Positions 1-9,453 of a stretch of DNA of 64,000 nucleotides are shown here, in pieces. The notes under the pieces were generated by a model. It was not told the origin of the DNA. It saw only the letters and a program-made list of their open reading frames with translations, and made no database searches. The position numbers and the translations under genes were made by a program. Numbering within the stretch: the first letter of the stretch is position 1; each line of letters begins with the position of its first letter. Source of the stretch: Corynebacterium kutscheri (GTDB taxonomy: Bacteria; Actinomycetota; Actinomycetes; Mycobacteriales; Mycobacteriaceae); NCBI RefSeq assembly GCF_000980835.1, contig NZ_CP011312.1, positions 1,612,001 through 1,676,000 on the forward strand, read 5' to 3'.

Positions 1-2427
1 AAGCGCATCATCTAAAAAGACCGGTACTGGTTCTCCAGCCGCCAACCGTGCTAGTGCTAAACGCATAATCAAACCAAGTTGTTCTTGTGCCCCACCAGAT
101 AATTCCTGGGTAGTCAAAGCTATATCTGTTTGACTTCGCTCTAATACCGAAAGATCTTCTTGTAAATTAAAAGAAACCCCCTTACCAAAAATCATTTCGG
201 CAAGTCCTTCAAGTTCCTCTTTAAAAGGTTGTGCATAACGCTGATGCATTGCTTGCCTGTGTCTATCCAAGGTTTCTTTGAGCAATGCAACTGCTTGCGC
301 CCGACGCTCAACACCAGCATAATTTCGTTGAGCAGCTTCATATTCTTCTGCACGACGATCCTTTTCCTCAGCGATACCAGCAGCTTTTGCAATAAATAGC
401 TCATGGGCACGGATATTCGATAGTACTTGATTATGTTCTTCTTTTGTTCGTTCAATAAGCTGTCTCACGTGTGCAAAACGACGCTCAGTATTGTCTGCAT
501 CAAGTTCAGCTAATTTCTTAGTTACTACCGCTAATTCTTCTTCTGCTTGCATAAGTGCTTGTTGATCCTGCGTAACAGTTTCTTCTAATTCTTTAGTAGA
601 ATCAGCTTCTTCCTGTTCGCGTAATTGTTGAACGTAATGTTCATATTGTTCTTGAAGCACCACTACACGAGCTTCTTGCTTAGCCTTGTGCTCAGCAGCT
701 GGCCGCTTAGCAAGCTGGATATAAAGGTCATTAGCGTCACGTTCATCTTGTCGCGCTTGTTTTAGTTTTTCTTCATTAAGCTTAACTAGTTCCATAAGCT
801 CTGCCAGAGATTTCTCGGGCTGAGTAATCTCTGCTAGCTCAGCAATAATATCGCTTAGTTCTGTCTTCGAATAGGGTCCAAGTAATTGCTGTTGAGTATA
901 AGTGAGCTCTTTTTCCTGCGCACTGACCTGCTCATATTGGTCGAGTCTATTACGTGCTTCGTTAAGGCTTGTTACATCATGTTTTTTATACAGTTCAGCA
1001 AGTTTAACTCTCGCATCTTCTAGTTCTACTACGGCATCGGTAGCCGGTGGAGTAACTTTTATCTCTACCTTATCTATTACTACTGTTGTCATTTGAGTTA
1101 ATGCCATGCTGTGTTGATCAAGCAGAATTTCTTTATCATCTACTCGGATCAAGGTCGGGGTATCCGCCCGCATATCAATGCCCACAGCTACCAGCTCAGC
1201 AATTTTCTCTGCTTGCTGTACTGCCATGACCGCATCTTGGATAGCAGTAACATCTTCTCTACGTATAAGTACTGGTTTTTTAAGACGAGTTTTCTCTTCG
1301 TCGATACGCATAACCTGGTTGTAAATATCACCCAGTTCTACTCGCTGTTGCCATTTTTGAGCAGCAAGAACTAAAGCGTTGAGGTTATCAGTTTCTTTTT
1401 CACTGTGTTCAACTATTTTTTTAGCTGCATTTCTATGCTCCAAAACAGCAGCTAATTCTTTTTCTTCTGCTGCAATTTTATCACTAGCTAAAGCCAAACT
1501 CTCTTGTGCTGTATTTACTTCTTGTGCTGCGTCTGAAACCGACCGAATAAGTTGCTTACGACGATCAAGTTTTTCTTGGTCACGTTCTGCTATATATCTC
1601 AGCGATTGGACACGGTTTTCTTGTTCTTTGTGTCTGCGTTGAGTTTTTTCAATAACCTGATATTTTTCTTCCCACTGAGCGTGATCTTTTGCTAGCTCCA
1701 CTTTTCGCTGCTCAAGATCAATAATTTTCTCATTGAACCGCTCAACCTCTTCTACCGCATCAACATAGTGCTTATAGCGCTGAGTAATTTCTTCTAATGC
1801 TGCATGTGCATCTTTTCGAGATTTTTCTGCGCTTGCTAGCTCACGAGCCGGTTTCGCTGTTTTAGCAGAATAAAAGCGCTCATATTCTTCATTAACTAAA
1901 CGCTGTACTGCGTTATCATCTATTAATTGTTCCTCACCGCTAAGCAGTTTGAGATTATGGTCTAAAGAGGTAATTCCGCCTAGGGCTAATTCTGGGCTAA
2001 GTCCACCTTGAGCAACAAAAAGAGCATCACGTAAATCTGAATCAATGTGTGCGCTAATAATTTCTTCAAAACGCGCCTCAGCGTCTTTACCAGTTAGCGC
2101 CTCAACTGCAGGCTGAAGAATCTTTAACTCTGCTTTGGTTTGCTTAAGCCACTGCTTTTTCATAATGAGCTCATACTCACCTACCTGAGCATGCATGCTC
2201 ACAACTGGAGCTACGTCTTTACCTCGGGGCTGAATACTTTTTATTGCTTTGCCTTTAGAGCTAAAAGAATACCGTTGATCGAAAAGAAAACTCAGAGCTT
2301 CTAGAAGTGTAGACTTACCTGTTTCATTATCGCCTTCAATAAGAATAATTCCATGAACAGGTAGGTTAGTAAGTTCTAAAAAGTCAATGCTTCGAAAATT
2401 CTCGATTGTTAGTGCACGAATATACAT
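1..2427 (-). CDS. SbcC/Rad50-like ATPase, 3' end outside window
   Basis: ATPase subunit of a presumed SbcCD/Mre11-Rad50-type nuclease. ATG at 2427 is followed by an ABC-type N-terminus with Walker A GDNETGKS at residues 32-39. A long Glu/Lys/Gln-rich region follows, typical of the Rad50 coiled coil. Near the left edge come the ABC signature (ELSGGAQEQL, about bases 90-115) and Walker B (VFLDDAL, about bases 1-27). About 809 residues are visible; only the D-loop/H-loop end is missing. The start lies 6 bases after the stop of the SbcD-like gene, so the two form an operon. It could equally be called a YhaN-like ATPase; without the C-terminus the subfamily is open. Confidence 0.88.
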   Translation of the reverse strand, partial: MYIRALTIENFRSIDFLELTNLPVHGIILIEGDNETGKSTLLEALSFLFDQRYSFSSKGKAIKSIQPRGKDVAPVVSMHAQVGEYELIMKKQWLKQTKAELKILQPAVEALTGKDAEARFEEIISAHIDSDLRDALFVAQGGLSPELALGGITSLDHNLKLLSGEEQLIDDNAVQRLVNEEYERFYSAKTAKPARELASAEKSRKDAHAALEEITQRYKHYVDAVEEVERFNEKIIDLEQRKVELAKDHAQWEEKYQVIEKTQRRHKEQENRVQSLRYIAERDQEKLDRRKQLIRSVSDAAQEVNTAQESLALASDKIAAEEKELAAVLEHRNAAKKIVEHSEKETDNLNALVLAAQKWQQRVELGDIYNQVMRIDEEKTRLKKPVLIRREDVTAIQDAVMAVQQAEKIAELVAVGIDMRADTPTLIRVDDKEILLDQHSMALTQMTTVVIDKVEIKVTPPATDAVVELEDARVKLAELYKKHDVTSLNEARNRLDQYEQVSAQEKELTYTQQQLLGPYSKTELSDIIAELAEITQPEKSLAELMELVKLNEEKLKQARQDERDANDLYIQLAKRPAAEHKAKQEARVVVLQEQYEHYVQQLREQEEADSTKELEETVTQDQQALMQAEEELAVVTKKLAELDADNTERRFAHVRQLIERTKEEHNQVLSNIRAHELFIAKAAGIAEEKDRRAEEYEAAQRNYAGVERRAQAVALLKETLDRHRQAMHQRYAQPFKEELEGLAEMIFGKGVSFNLQEDLSVLERSQTDIALTTQELSGGAQEQLGLIMRLALARLAAGEPVPVFLDDAL

Positions 2428-2433
2428 GTTTTA

Positions 2434-3615
2434 TTACCGACCCTTTGTTACCGCTGAGAGATTCTGATTTTCTTGACTAACTTTGTTATGCAGCCGATAC
2501 AACAAATTAATGGAGTCAGTTGCTACCTCATTGCCAGCGAGGTTTTGTTCAATCAATTCGGTTAACGCGGTATTAAGGTAGCCTTTTAAACCTAAATCAG
2601 CGATCTCTTCTGCTGTGGGGTTAATACTAAGATCATGGTGAGACTTACGCTCATATAATGCAGCAAAACTTGGTCGTAAACGAGAGATTTCCGCAGCTAG
2701 ATAAGTCATGGTGTGCAATTGCACTCCCCCGCGTAAAGCATACTTAATTACATGACGATCCTTATGCGCTAGCCCTTCTAGCCAAGAAACAAACTGCTCA
2801 GCTTCCTGTTGAGAATTAATCTCTTGGGTAAGGGCAATAAAATCCCACTCGCCAATTGGTACTTCTGTTACTGACACCTGCGATGAAAAACCAGTTTTTT
2901 CAATAGTAACCACCAGTGCTTTACCGGAATTTATTTCCCCACCACCAGCTGGTAATTCAATAAAATCAGTAGTTTCTGGCGCTCCGGAATACCATATCTT
3001 TCCGGTTGTACCGACTTCCAGCGCAGAATGTGTATCTCCCATTGCCACATAGTCCACACCACCTGATCTAACAACGTTTTCCACTGCCGCTAAATCAATT
3101 ACGCTTGGATCATAACCACTGTGGTAGCTAGAAAATTGACCATGCCCAAGTACTATTCGAATAGCACTTGTTGGGGTACAAGACTGTACTGTTTGACCAA
3201 GTACATCATAATGAACATGTTTGTTTTTCCATGCCGCGCCAATAATTTCTACCCCAGGACGAATCTCTCTCATTGTGTCATCGGTTAACGCATATACCGC
3301 ATCAAGATTGTCTGCTTTGAGCACTAAAGAATCACTGGTTAATGGGTCGTGATTACCTGAAATCAGATATACCGGTACAGGAAGTGCTTTTATCGCATCG
3401 AATGCCCGCGATAAGGTAGCATCTGCCAAACTATTATGTTCAAAAATGTCACCAGAAAGAACAATAAACTCTGCCCCATGAGCGACAGCAACTTCTCCTA
3501 ATTTGGTTAAACTGCGTTTACGAGCATCGTCGAAACGCGCTTGGGCATCAGAATCTAAAAACCAACGACGCATGCCCAACTGAAGATCAGAAGAATGAAC
3601 AAAAGTGACAGTCAT
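2434..3615 (-). CDS. SbcD/Mre11-like metallophosphoesterase
   Basis: Predicted Mn-dependent DNA nuclease subunit of 393 residues, partner of the ATPase encoded directly downstream. The calcineurin-like phosphoesterase motifs occur in order: HSSDLQLG at residues 7-14 (the usual DxH is here SSD-x-Q, a deviation in the first metal motif), GDIFE, GNHDP, GHGQ and GDTHS. The family (SbcD, YhaO, Mre11) opens hairpins and processes double-strand ends with its Rad50-like partner. The SNF2/SWIM gene pair lies just upstream on the same strand, giving a DNA-repair block. The family is clear; whether it is SbcD or the YhaO branch is not settled. Confidence 0.88.
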   Translation of the reverse strand: MTVTFVHSSDLQLGMRRWFLDSDAQARFDDARKRSLTKLGEVAVAHGAEFIVLSGDIFEHNSLADATLSRAFDAIKALPVPVYLISGNHDPLTSDSLVLKADNLDAVYALTDDTMREIRPGVEIIGAAWKNKHVHYDVLGQTVQSCTPTSAIRIVLGHGQFSSYHSGYDPSVIDLAAVENVVRSGGVDYVAMGDTHSALEVGTTGKIWYSGAPETTDFIELPAGGGEINSGKALVVTIEKTGFSSQVSVTEVPIGEWDFIALTQEINSQQEAEQFVSWLEGLAHKDRHVIKYALRGGVQLHTMTYLAAEISRLRPSFAALYERKSHHDLSINPTAEEIADLGLKGYLNTALTELIEQNLAGNEVATDSINLLYRLHNKVSQENQNLSAVTKGR

Positions 3616-3654
3616 TCTTTATTCATAGCATGCACCCCGGACATGATGACTACG

Positions 3655-4542
3655 CTAATATGATTCTGGATTTGTCAGATAATCATACATATCTTCGATA
3701 TCCGCAACCGCGCGCAGCTCATCTACTGTTGTATAGCTTGCCAACCGCATCGCCCGATGCAATAAAAGCAGGTTTGAATCCTCAATTGCAGGCGCGCGTT
3801 TTAGCTCAGGCAGTTCAGGTAAAAGGTGGCCTTGCCAAAAACTTTCCCGGCTATTTACACCGTTGTACTGGGAATTATCCTGTGCCGCCGCCAACATTGA
3901 CTGTTCGATGTCAGCCAGATTAAGCCCACGTAATGCAAATAATTGTGCCGGATTTGATCGAACCATATCCGCATAACGCATAGCTACCGCCACCGCATGT
4001 TTACATACCTGTGCGGGATCAGGACAACTACACATCACTCGAATGTCCTCAGGTTCAGAAACCAACAATGTTTGGATATTTTCTAGCTGTAACTGACCGC
4101 GTCGTATTTCTGAAATCGAATATGGTTGCTCAGCTAACCGCTGACTCAACGCTGCCAGCTCATCTGTTGAGCGATAAGAAAAAATCAAGCGAACATCAAA
4201 CGGATCTGGCTGTGATCCACTTACTTGTGCATCTATGTGCGCCTGCCCAATACGAACATTCAGTACCCGGTCATTTTCATAATATTCTTCGCCCCGGTGA
4301 AAACGTCCCACATCAGTAATTTCTGCCATCATGGACACGATAAAATCACTGACTGCTACCACTGAATGCGCAGATAACTTTTCCTTGCTTAACGACGGCT
4401 GCGTTAACTCACGAGCACATGGTGCACCCGATTCAGATCCTGCATCCATAGTTTCTGCCATGGAATTGACTGTGATCTTACGTCCAAAATGCGCGTAAAT
4501 GACATTATCTAGGTTTTCAGATTCTCTTTTAGTCATGAGCAT
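3655..4542 (-). CDS. SWIM zinc-finger protein
   Basis: A 295-residue protein with a SWIM zinc motif, CSCPDPAQVCKHA, near residues 171-185 (CxC, then CxH). In bacteria, SWIM proteins are typically encoded beside SNF2 helicases and are thought to help them bind DNA or protein; that is exactly the context here. The gene overlaps the end of the SNF2 gene by 14 bases, so translation is probably coupled. I chose the first ATG (4542) because AAAGG lies five bases upstream; a second in-frame ATG follows at 4536. No other domain is recognised. Confidence 0.86.
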   Translation of the reverse strand: MLMTKRESENLDNVIYAHFGRKITVNSMAETMDAGSESGAPCARELTQPSLSKEKLSAHSVVAVSDFIVSMMAEITDVGRFHRGEEYYENDRVLNVRIGQAHIDAQVSGSQPDPFDVRLIFSYRSTDELAALSQRLAEQPYSISEIRRGQLQLENIQTLLVSEPEDIRVMCSCPDPAQVCKHAVAVAMRYADMVRSNPAQLFALRGLNLADIEQSMLAAAQDNSQYNGVNSRESFWQGHLLPELPELKRAPAIEDSNLLLLHRAMRLASYTTVDELRAVADIEDMYDYLTNPESY

Positions 4543-7500
4543 CTCTGCCTTTATAGCTCATAAGCATTGCCAACTCTTGGGTGCTTAGCTCAGTAATCCA
4601 ACCTTCACCTTCGCCGACAATGGCACTAGCAAGTTCTGTTTTCCCATCTAAAATGTCTTGAATTGACTCTTCCATAGTGCCCGCAGTAATCATTTTATAT
4701 ACCTGCACATTACGATTTTGTCCGATGCGATAAGCACGATCGGTAGCTTGGTTTTCTACCGCCGGATTCCACCATCTATCCATATGTACCACGATATTTG
4801 CCGCGGTGAGGTTCAAGCCGGTACCTCCAGCTTTCAGCGAAAGTACCATCACTGGTGAATCTGCTTCATTTTGGAATTTCTCCACCATCCGGTCTCGACC
4901 AGTTTTAGAAACACCACCATGCAAGAATGGAATTTTCTGACCAAAGTATTCACTTAAATACTGCGCTAATAAGTCACCAAAAGCTCGGTACTGAGTAAAA
5001 ACTAAAATCCGATCATCAACTTCCTGCGCATCATTGATCAGTCGCATAAGTTCTTCGACCTTACCGGAACGATGCTTTCCTTTAATGGTTAATGCACTAC
5101 CGTCGCCAAGAAAATGAGCGGGATGGTTACAAATCTGTTTAATCTTTGTTAAAGCAGCAAGCACCACACCCCGTTTAGCTATTCCTTGTGCTTGTTCAAG
5201 CTGCTGTTTTACTCCCTCAACATACGCGGTATAAAGTGCTGCTTGTTCTGGAGTCATATCCACAGTAAGGATTGTTTCTGTTTTATCCGGCAGATTAACC
5301 GTAATAGTCGGATCAGATTTTAACCGGCGCAAAATAAATGGTGCGGTAAAACGGCGCAAACGCTCGGTCATCACCTCATCATGCTCACGTTCAATGGCCT
5401 TAGCGAAATGATGTCGGAAAAACGTTGCGGAACCAAGAACACCAGGGTTACAGAAATCAAGAATTGAACGCATTTCTGATAACCGGTTTTCCACCGGCGT
5501 ACCAGTAAGAGCAATACGATGACGTGACGGCACAGAACGCACAGCTTTAGATACCTTCGTCGAGGAGTTTTTAATTTGTTGTGCCTCATCAAGTACAACT
5601 CGTTCCCACTCGATAGCAGCTAATTGTTTATGATCTCGCTGAATCGTGCCATAACTTGTAATCACAATATCGTGGTTTTCTATCTGTTGCATTAACTTTT
5701 CACCATGATTTCTATTTCCCCCATGGTGGACAAGTATGCGCAGATCAGGAACAAATTTTCCGGCTTCTCGTGCCCAATTTCCTACCACAGAAGTAGGAGC
5801 AACCACTAATGTTGGTTTACTGTGGGTATGCTTATCAGCCGATATTTTAGCTGTGCGCTCGACAGCTTCTAAGGTAAGCAATTGCAGAGTTTTTCCTAAC
5901 CCCATATCGTCGGCAAGCACAGCACCAAGATTCTGAGCCGACATCCACGCTAACCAATCCACACCTCGACGCTGATAATCACGTAACTCGGCATGCACAC
6001 TATCAGGAATTTCTACCGGTTCTGGTGCTGGTAAATCATGTATTCCGCCCATCATGGAAGCTTGCCAACTAGAACCAGTAAATTCTATTGGCTCTTCTTC
6101 TAGTGCTTTTAAGGCAATTTCTCGCAAATCAGCCAAAGAAACTTCACCAAAACTGGCATATTCATTATTAAAGCGTTCTGCTAATTCATCTGCATATGCT
6201 GCTAATTCTTGCCAATCAGGTTGATTATTTGCTTTAGCCAAGGCAGCTTGCATCATCGCTTGATCAAGTTCTTTACGACGTTTTTTGCGTGATGTTGCTG
6301 CCAGTTCAGTCATATACTCGCCCACGCGTTTTGCGGTAGCAGCATCTGCCATAACCCATTGGCCGCGCAGTTGAATTAATCCTGATTTGCTTTGGACTAG
6401 CTGACGCATTTCTTCGTCGTTAAGTTCAACATCGCCAATGGATACTCGCCAGTTGTATTCCACAATCTGATCAAGACCAATGCGCGCACCAGTAACGTTA
6501 TCGCTGGGTTCATCAACAACGAGGCGAGCCGTAGTAGGTGGTTTACCCCAGGTTTTAGGCAGCATCACCATAATTCCTCGCCGGGCTAATGCATCAGTTT
6601 TTGCGACAAAATCTATCAATTCGGCAGTAGATACATAAGCATCCCATTCACCGGCAGAATCCATCTGCTCTAGGCTATAGCGCGCCATGGTATGTGCCGC
6701 TGGATGGTTACTAGGTACGCTACGCTGTGGATCAATCTCTGGGGCTACTAGAATTGCTTCTTTTAATAGTGCTTCTAAACGCATCCACGTAGCACGATCA
6801 ATCATGGTTTTTTTAATTGGTAACGGGGAATCAACCCCACTGCGTACCTGCACCCGTATCGGCCATATTGCATCTGCCGGATCAGTGGAAAAAACCACTT
6901 CGTCGTCTGCATTATGCCCACTATGCGTTTGCTTATGATCAGTTGGGGGTTCTTCTACAATCAATACCAACTGGATATCAATGGTAGTTATCGAATTTTT
7001 CCAGTCGTTTAATGCCCCAACCAGCTGGGCGCTGCCCCGGCGCAGCGGAGTGGAATCTAATAGTGCCCGCGAAAAATCATGCCACTTCGTAGCACGTGGA
7101 CTATTTCGAAGACCACTCAACAAACTATTTGCAATCCAATGGGTTAATTCATCAGCAATATCTTCTGCAACTGTTTGCCCCCCATTTTTTATCAAAATCC
7201 CTGGGGCAGCAGCAGTCATCTGAGCAATCCAACCGCGTTCGCCAAGTCCGGTGGACAGTTGCCAATTAGGCCACCACTGGCCATCAGCAAAACTCATTTT
7301 TAATAGCACCCGACCAGCACGCACCATCCTCAACAAGCCTTGATACATATGCACCAACCACTGTAAGTCAGCACCAATAGTCATAAGCTGTTCTTGCGTC
7401 GCAGTAGTTGAATTAATAGTGGCTAATTGTGCGAGAACACGCACTGCTTGTTCCGGAGTAAAACTTGCGGTAGGAACAGATAAACTTACTACTCGCCCTT

Positions 7501-7690
7501 TAGGCGTCATCAGGGTTGTTTTCACTCGATGACGAAACACCTTATCCCGCAAAATTGTTTCTAATGCAGGTGGTAAAACATCAGGTGGAAGTGCGTCGAA
7601 AAGCACTACTTTATGTCCTTCAACCTGTTCAATCCATAAATGAAGCCCAGAGGACTTCAACCATAAACCATGAACAAGAAACGAGGTCAT
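4529..7690 (-). CDS. SNF2-family DEAD/DEAH helicase
   Basis: Swi2/Snf2 ATPase of 1053 residues, presumably a DNA translocase. The N-terminal about 500 residues match the bacterial SNF2-associated region. The motor shows motif I DDMGLGKT (about residue 597), Walker B/motif II as DEAQ (about residue 700), TGTPVENR, and the helicase C-lobe (LSLKAGGTGLNLT, QATDRAYRIGQ). An ATG 45 bases further upstream (7735) would add 15 residues. I prefer 7690 because a perfect TATAAT lies exactly 7 bases upstream, as for a leaderless transcript, and the protein then begins MTSFLVHGLWLKSSG. It is co-transcribed with the SWIM gene, which it overlaps. Confidence 0.92.
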   Translation of the reverse strand: MTSFLVHGLWLKSSGLHLWIEQVEGHKVVLFDALPPDVLPPALETILRDKVFRHRVKTTLMTPKGRVVSLSVPTASFTPEQAVRVLAQLATINSTTATQEQLMTIGADLQWLVHMYQGLLRMVRAGRVLLKMSFADGQWWPNWQLSTGLGERGWIAQMTAAAPGILIKNGGQTVAEDIADELTHWIANSLLSGLRNSPRATKWHDFSRALLDSTPLRRGSAQLVGALNDWKNSITTIDIQLVLIVEEPPTDHKQTHSGHNADDEVVFSTDPADAIWPIRVQVRSGVDSPLPIKKTMIDRATWMRLEALLKEAILVAPEIDPQRSVPSNHPAAHTMARYSLEQMDSAGEWDAYVSTAELIDFVAKTDALARRGIMVMLPKTWGKPPTTARLVVDEPSDNVTGARIGLDQIVEYNWRVSIGDVELNDEEMRQLVQSKSGLIQLRGQWVMADAATAKRVGEYMTELAATSRKKRRKELDQAMMQAALAKANNQPDWQELAAYADELAERFNNEYASFGEVSLADLREIALKALEEEPIEFTGSSWQASMMGGIHDLPAPEPVEIPDSVHAELRDYQRRGVDWLAWMSAQNLGAVLADDMGLGKTLQLLTLEAVERTAKISADKHTHSKPTLVVAPTSVVGNWAREAGKFVPDLRILVHHGGNRNHGEKLMQQIENHDIVITSYGTIQRDHKQLAAIEWERVVLDEAQQIKNSSTKVSKAVRSVPSRHRIALTGTPVENRLSEMRSILDFCNPGVLGSATFFRHHFAKAIEREHDEVMTERLRRFTAPFILRRLKSDPTITVNLPDKTETILTVDMTPEQAALYTAYVEGVKQQLEQAQGIAKRGVVLAALTKIKQICNHPAHFLGDGSALTIKGKHRSGKVEELMRLINDAQEVDDRILVFTQYRAFGDLLAQYLSEYFGQKIPFLHGGVSKTGRDRMVEKFQNEADSPVMVLSLKAGGTGLNLTAANIVVHMDRWWNPAVENQATDRAYRIGQNRNVQVYKMITAGTMEESIQDILDGKTELASAIVGEGEGWITELSTQELAMLMSYKGRDAHD

Positions 7691-7697
7691 TCGCGCG

Positions 7698-7703
7698 ATT
7701 ATA
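7698..7703 (-). promoter_or_regulatory. -10 box of the SNF2 operon (leaderless)
   Basis: Consensus TATAAT on the minus strand, with 7 bases (CGCGCGA) between it and the ATG at 7690. Transcription starting at the A of ATG would give a leaderless mRNA. No good -35 box is visible. Confidence 0.6.
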
Positions 7704-7754
7704 CCGGAGATAAAAAATTTGCTGATCGGTGTCACTATTTCACTTATTTTTCCG

Positions 7755-7760
7755 TCTAAT
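7755..7760 (+). promoter_or_regulatory. -10 box of the HNH nuclease gene
   Basis: TCTAAT (5 of 6 to consensus), six bases before the ATG at 7767; no ribosome binding site lies between. Together with the opposed box at 7698-7703 it makes a compact divergent promoter region of 76 bases. Confidence 0.45.
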
Positions 7761-7766
7761 TTCTAT

Positions 7767-8378
7767 ATGAAACAACCTCGCATTTTCTTTGGGCTAGTGT
7801 GTGCAACACTGATTATCTGCATGTACCACTACACCCCCATAGGTACCCTCCCCGCACTGAACACAGTGCCTACAATTTCTCAGCGTGCACATGTTTTAGG
7901 TTATAAGCGCACTGAATTTGGCACTGGTTGGTCAACTCCTGCTGGGCAGTTATGTTCTATTCGAATCATTATTATTGCCACGCAACTTACCAATGAGCCA
8001 CCTGGTTCTGACTGTCAGATTATTGATAGCACCGGAGTTGATCCATATACTGGTCAACCATTGCGAACAACAGATGCTATTGAAATAGACCATATTTTCC
8101 CATTATCTGCTGCCTGGGATATGGGCGCATACGCCTGGACACAACAGCAGCGGCAAAATTTTGCCAACGATCCCCTTAATTTAGTAGCCGTGAGTAGGAG
8201 CGCAAATCAACAAAAGTCGGATCAGCTTCCCGCCTTATGGTTGCCCAAGAACCGTTCAATAAGATGTTGGTATGTCACTCAATTAGCCGAAGTTGCTGCG
8301 AAATATGGTCTTAGCCTGCCTAAAGAGGATAAAAAGATCATGAATCGCCAATGTCATATTCCGCGTTTCATAAGGTAG
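7767..8378 (+). CDS. exported HNH-type nuclease (DUF1524/GmrSD-C-like)
   Basis: A 203-residue protein with an N-terminal hydrophobic segment (residues about 5-20, after MKQPR) that acts as signal peptide or anchor, followed by an HNH core. EIDHIFPLSAAWD carries the catalytic His, and FANDPLNLVAVSRSANQQKSD has the Asn/Asn-x-Lys elements. This arrangement is that of the DUF1524-type HNH proteins that actinobacteria export. An upstream in-frame start at 7719 would overlap the divergent promoter and is not preferred. Likely an extracellular or wall-facing DNase. The divergent DNA-repair block is probably only a neighbour. Confidence 0.82.
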   Translation: MKQPRIFFGLVCATLIICMYHYTPIGTLPALNTVPTISQRAHVLGYKRTEFGTGWSTPAGQLCSIRIIIIATQLTNEPPGSDCQIIDSTGVDPYTGQPLRTTDAIEIDHIFPLSAAWDMGAYAWTQQQRQNFANDPLNLVAVSRSANQQKSDQLPALWLPKNRSIRCWYVTQLAEVAAKYGLSLPKEDKKIMNRQCHIPRFIR

Positions 8379-8448
8379 AGTGACACAGCACATGGGCGCT
8401 TGCCCATCTTCTTATCAGCCCACCCGTTATGCAAGGACACTTACTACT

Positions 8449-8919
8449 ATGAATACTATTTTGATTACGCTGCATGTTATCGCAGCAATCCTGTTTCTTG
8501 GCCCAGTAACTGTCGCTGTCTCCACATTCCACGTGCGCGCCCTTGCCGCCCACAATGGCGATGAGACCGCACGTGGTTCCGCAGTAACCCTACACAAAAT
8601 CGCCCAAACATACGGAAACCTATCTGTTCTAGTTCCAATTCTTGGCTTTGGCATTATGTTCACAGCAAATAATTACTGGTCAGATGGACGCTTCCATGCT
8701 TCTATCGCACTGAGCCTAGTTGCTTGGATCATCTTGCTTTTTGTTATTGTTCCTCGTCAAAAGAAAATGCTTGGTTCCCTTGGGCTTCTCGACGCCGATG
8801 AACAAGCCTCCTACAGTGAAGAAATTACCGATTGGAATAAAGCCAAAGCTCAACTTTCCATGTTTGGTGGCATCTTCTCCCTGCTATGGGTGGTCATCGC
8901 TGTTCTCATGCTGATCTAA
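8449..8919 (+). CDS. small integral membrane protein (DUF2269-like)
   Basis: A 156-residue protein with about four hydrophobic segments (starting near residues 2, 50, 84 and 135). The N-terminal LHVIAAILFLGPVTVAV and the HKIAQTYGNL stretch are typical of the DUF2269 group of small actinobacterial membrane proteins of unknown role. I start at ATG 8449, which has AAGGA upstream; an in-frame start at 8380 would add 23 polar residues before the first membrane helix and is less likely. A hairpin terminator follows at 8970. Confidence 0.75.
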   Translation: MNTILITLHVIAAILFLGPVTVAVSTFHVRALAAHNGDETARGSAVTLHKIAQTYGNLSVLVPILGFGIMFTANNYWSDGRFHASIALSLVAWIILLFVIVPRQKKMLGSLGLLDADEQASYSEEITDWNKAKAQLSMFGGIFSLLWVVIAVLMLI

Positions 8920-8969
8920 TTCCTAAAAACTGGCAAAGCTGCATCATAATCACGCACCACCACTTATAT

Positions 8970-8998
8970 AGATGTGTCCTAACTTTCAGGATGCATCT
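8970..8998 (+). terminator. hairpin terminator after the DUF2269-like gene
   Basis: An 11-base-pair stem (AGATGTGTCCT with AGGATGCATCT, two G-U pairs) with a 7-base loop, followed by a T-rich stretch. It sits 50 bases after the stop codon at 8919. Confidence 0.55.
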
Positions 8999-9259
8999 TT
9001 ATGTGTTTATGGCGGCTCATTTTCATTTCAGAGATATACATCACCCCAGTGAAACCCCCTAAGCTCAACGCGCACCATGTCAATATCCACAGGATTAACA
9101 GATTTTTTTAATATAAAATCACCCCCGTACCACCCCGTATGATATGTCAATAAAATAGTATCTACCAGCAATTTTATGGATTTATCCATCCCAAACACTT
9201 AGACGGGGATAGAACAGCAAGTGAAAAAGAAACCAAATTAATAAAAATATGCTTAAATG

Positions 9260-9453
9260 CTTGGTGGGTGAACTTGTGGTGAGTCACCCAGTTTCCTTTC
9301 CTTGCAGGAGTACTCCTGCAAATGGTGTGTGGATTAGTGTCTGTGGTGGGCACTAATCCAGTTGGTTGAATGTACGCCTTTGCTAAGGCGTGCATGGTTT
9401 GGTGGTTATGGCATCGCAGTGGGTGGTTCCCTGCGATGCCATAACTTTTATCT
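9260..9453 (+). ncRNA. candidate five-hairpin structured RNA
   Basis: Five strong stem-loops follow one another in less than 200 bases: 9265-9290, 9302-9321 (a perfect 20-base palindrome), 9331-9359 (9-bp stem), 9371-9394 (10-bp stem, TGCT loop) and 9405-9445 (15-bp stem). The last is followed by TTTTATCTT, so it looks like an intrinsic terminator. Loops and linkers repeat TGTGGTG/GGTGG motifs (9275, 9342, 9401, 9421). A TATGCT hexamer at 9248-9253 could be the -10 box, putting the start near 9260. A reading frame on the opposite strand (9174-9395) has no protein character. I do not recognise the RNA family. The plus orientation rests mainly on the T-tract. Confidence 0.6.

Noticed and set aside
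3630..3923. Plus-strand frame opposite the SWIM gene end
   Set aside because: No ribosome binding site or family resemblance; the SWIM frame with its zinc motif is convincing.
9174..9395. 73-codon open frame on the minus strand across the hairpin region
   Set aside because: It runs through four of the hairpins, has no ribosome binding site and its protein shows no domain or compositional sense; the frame is a by-product of the RNA-like sequence.
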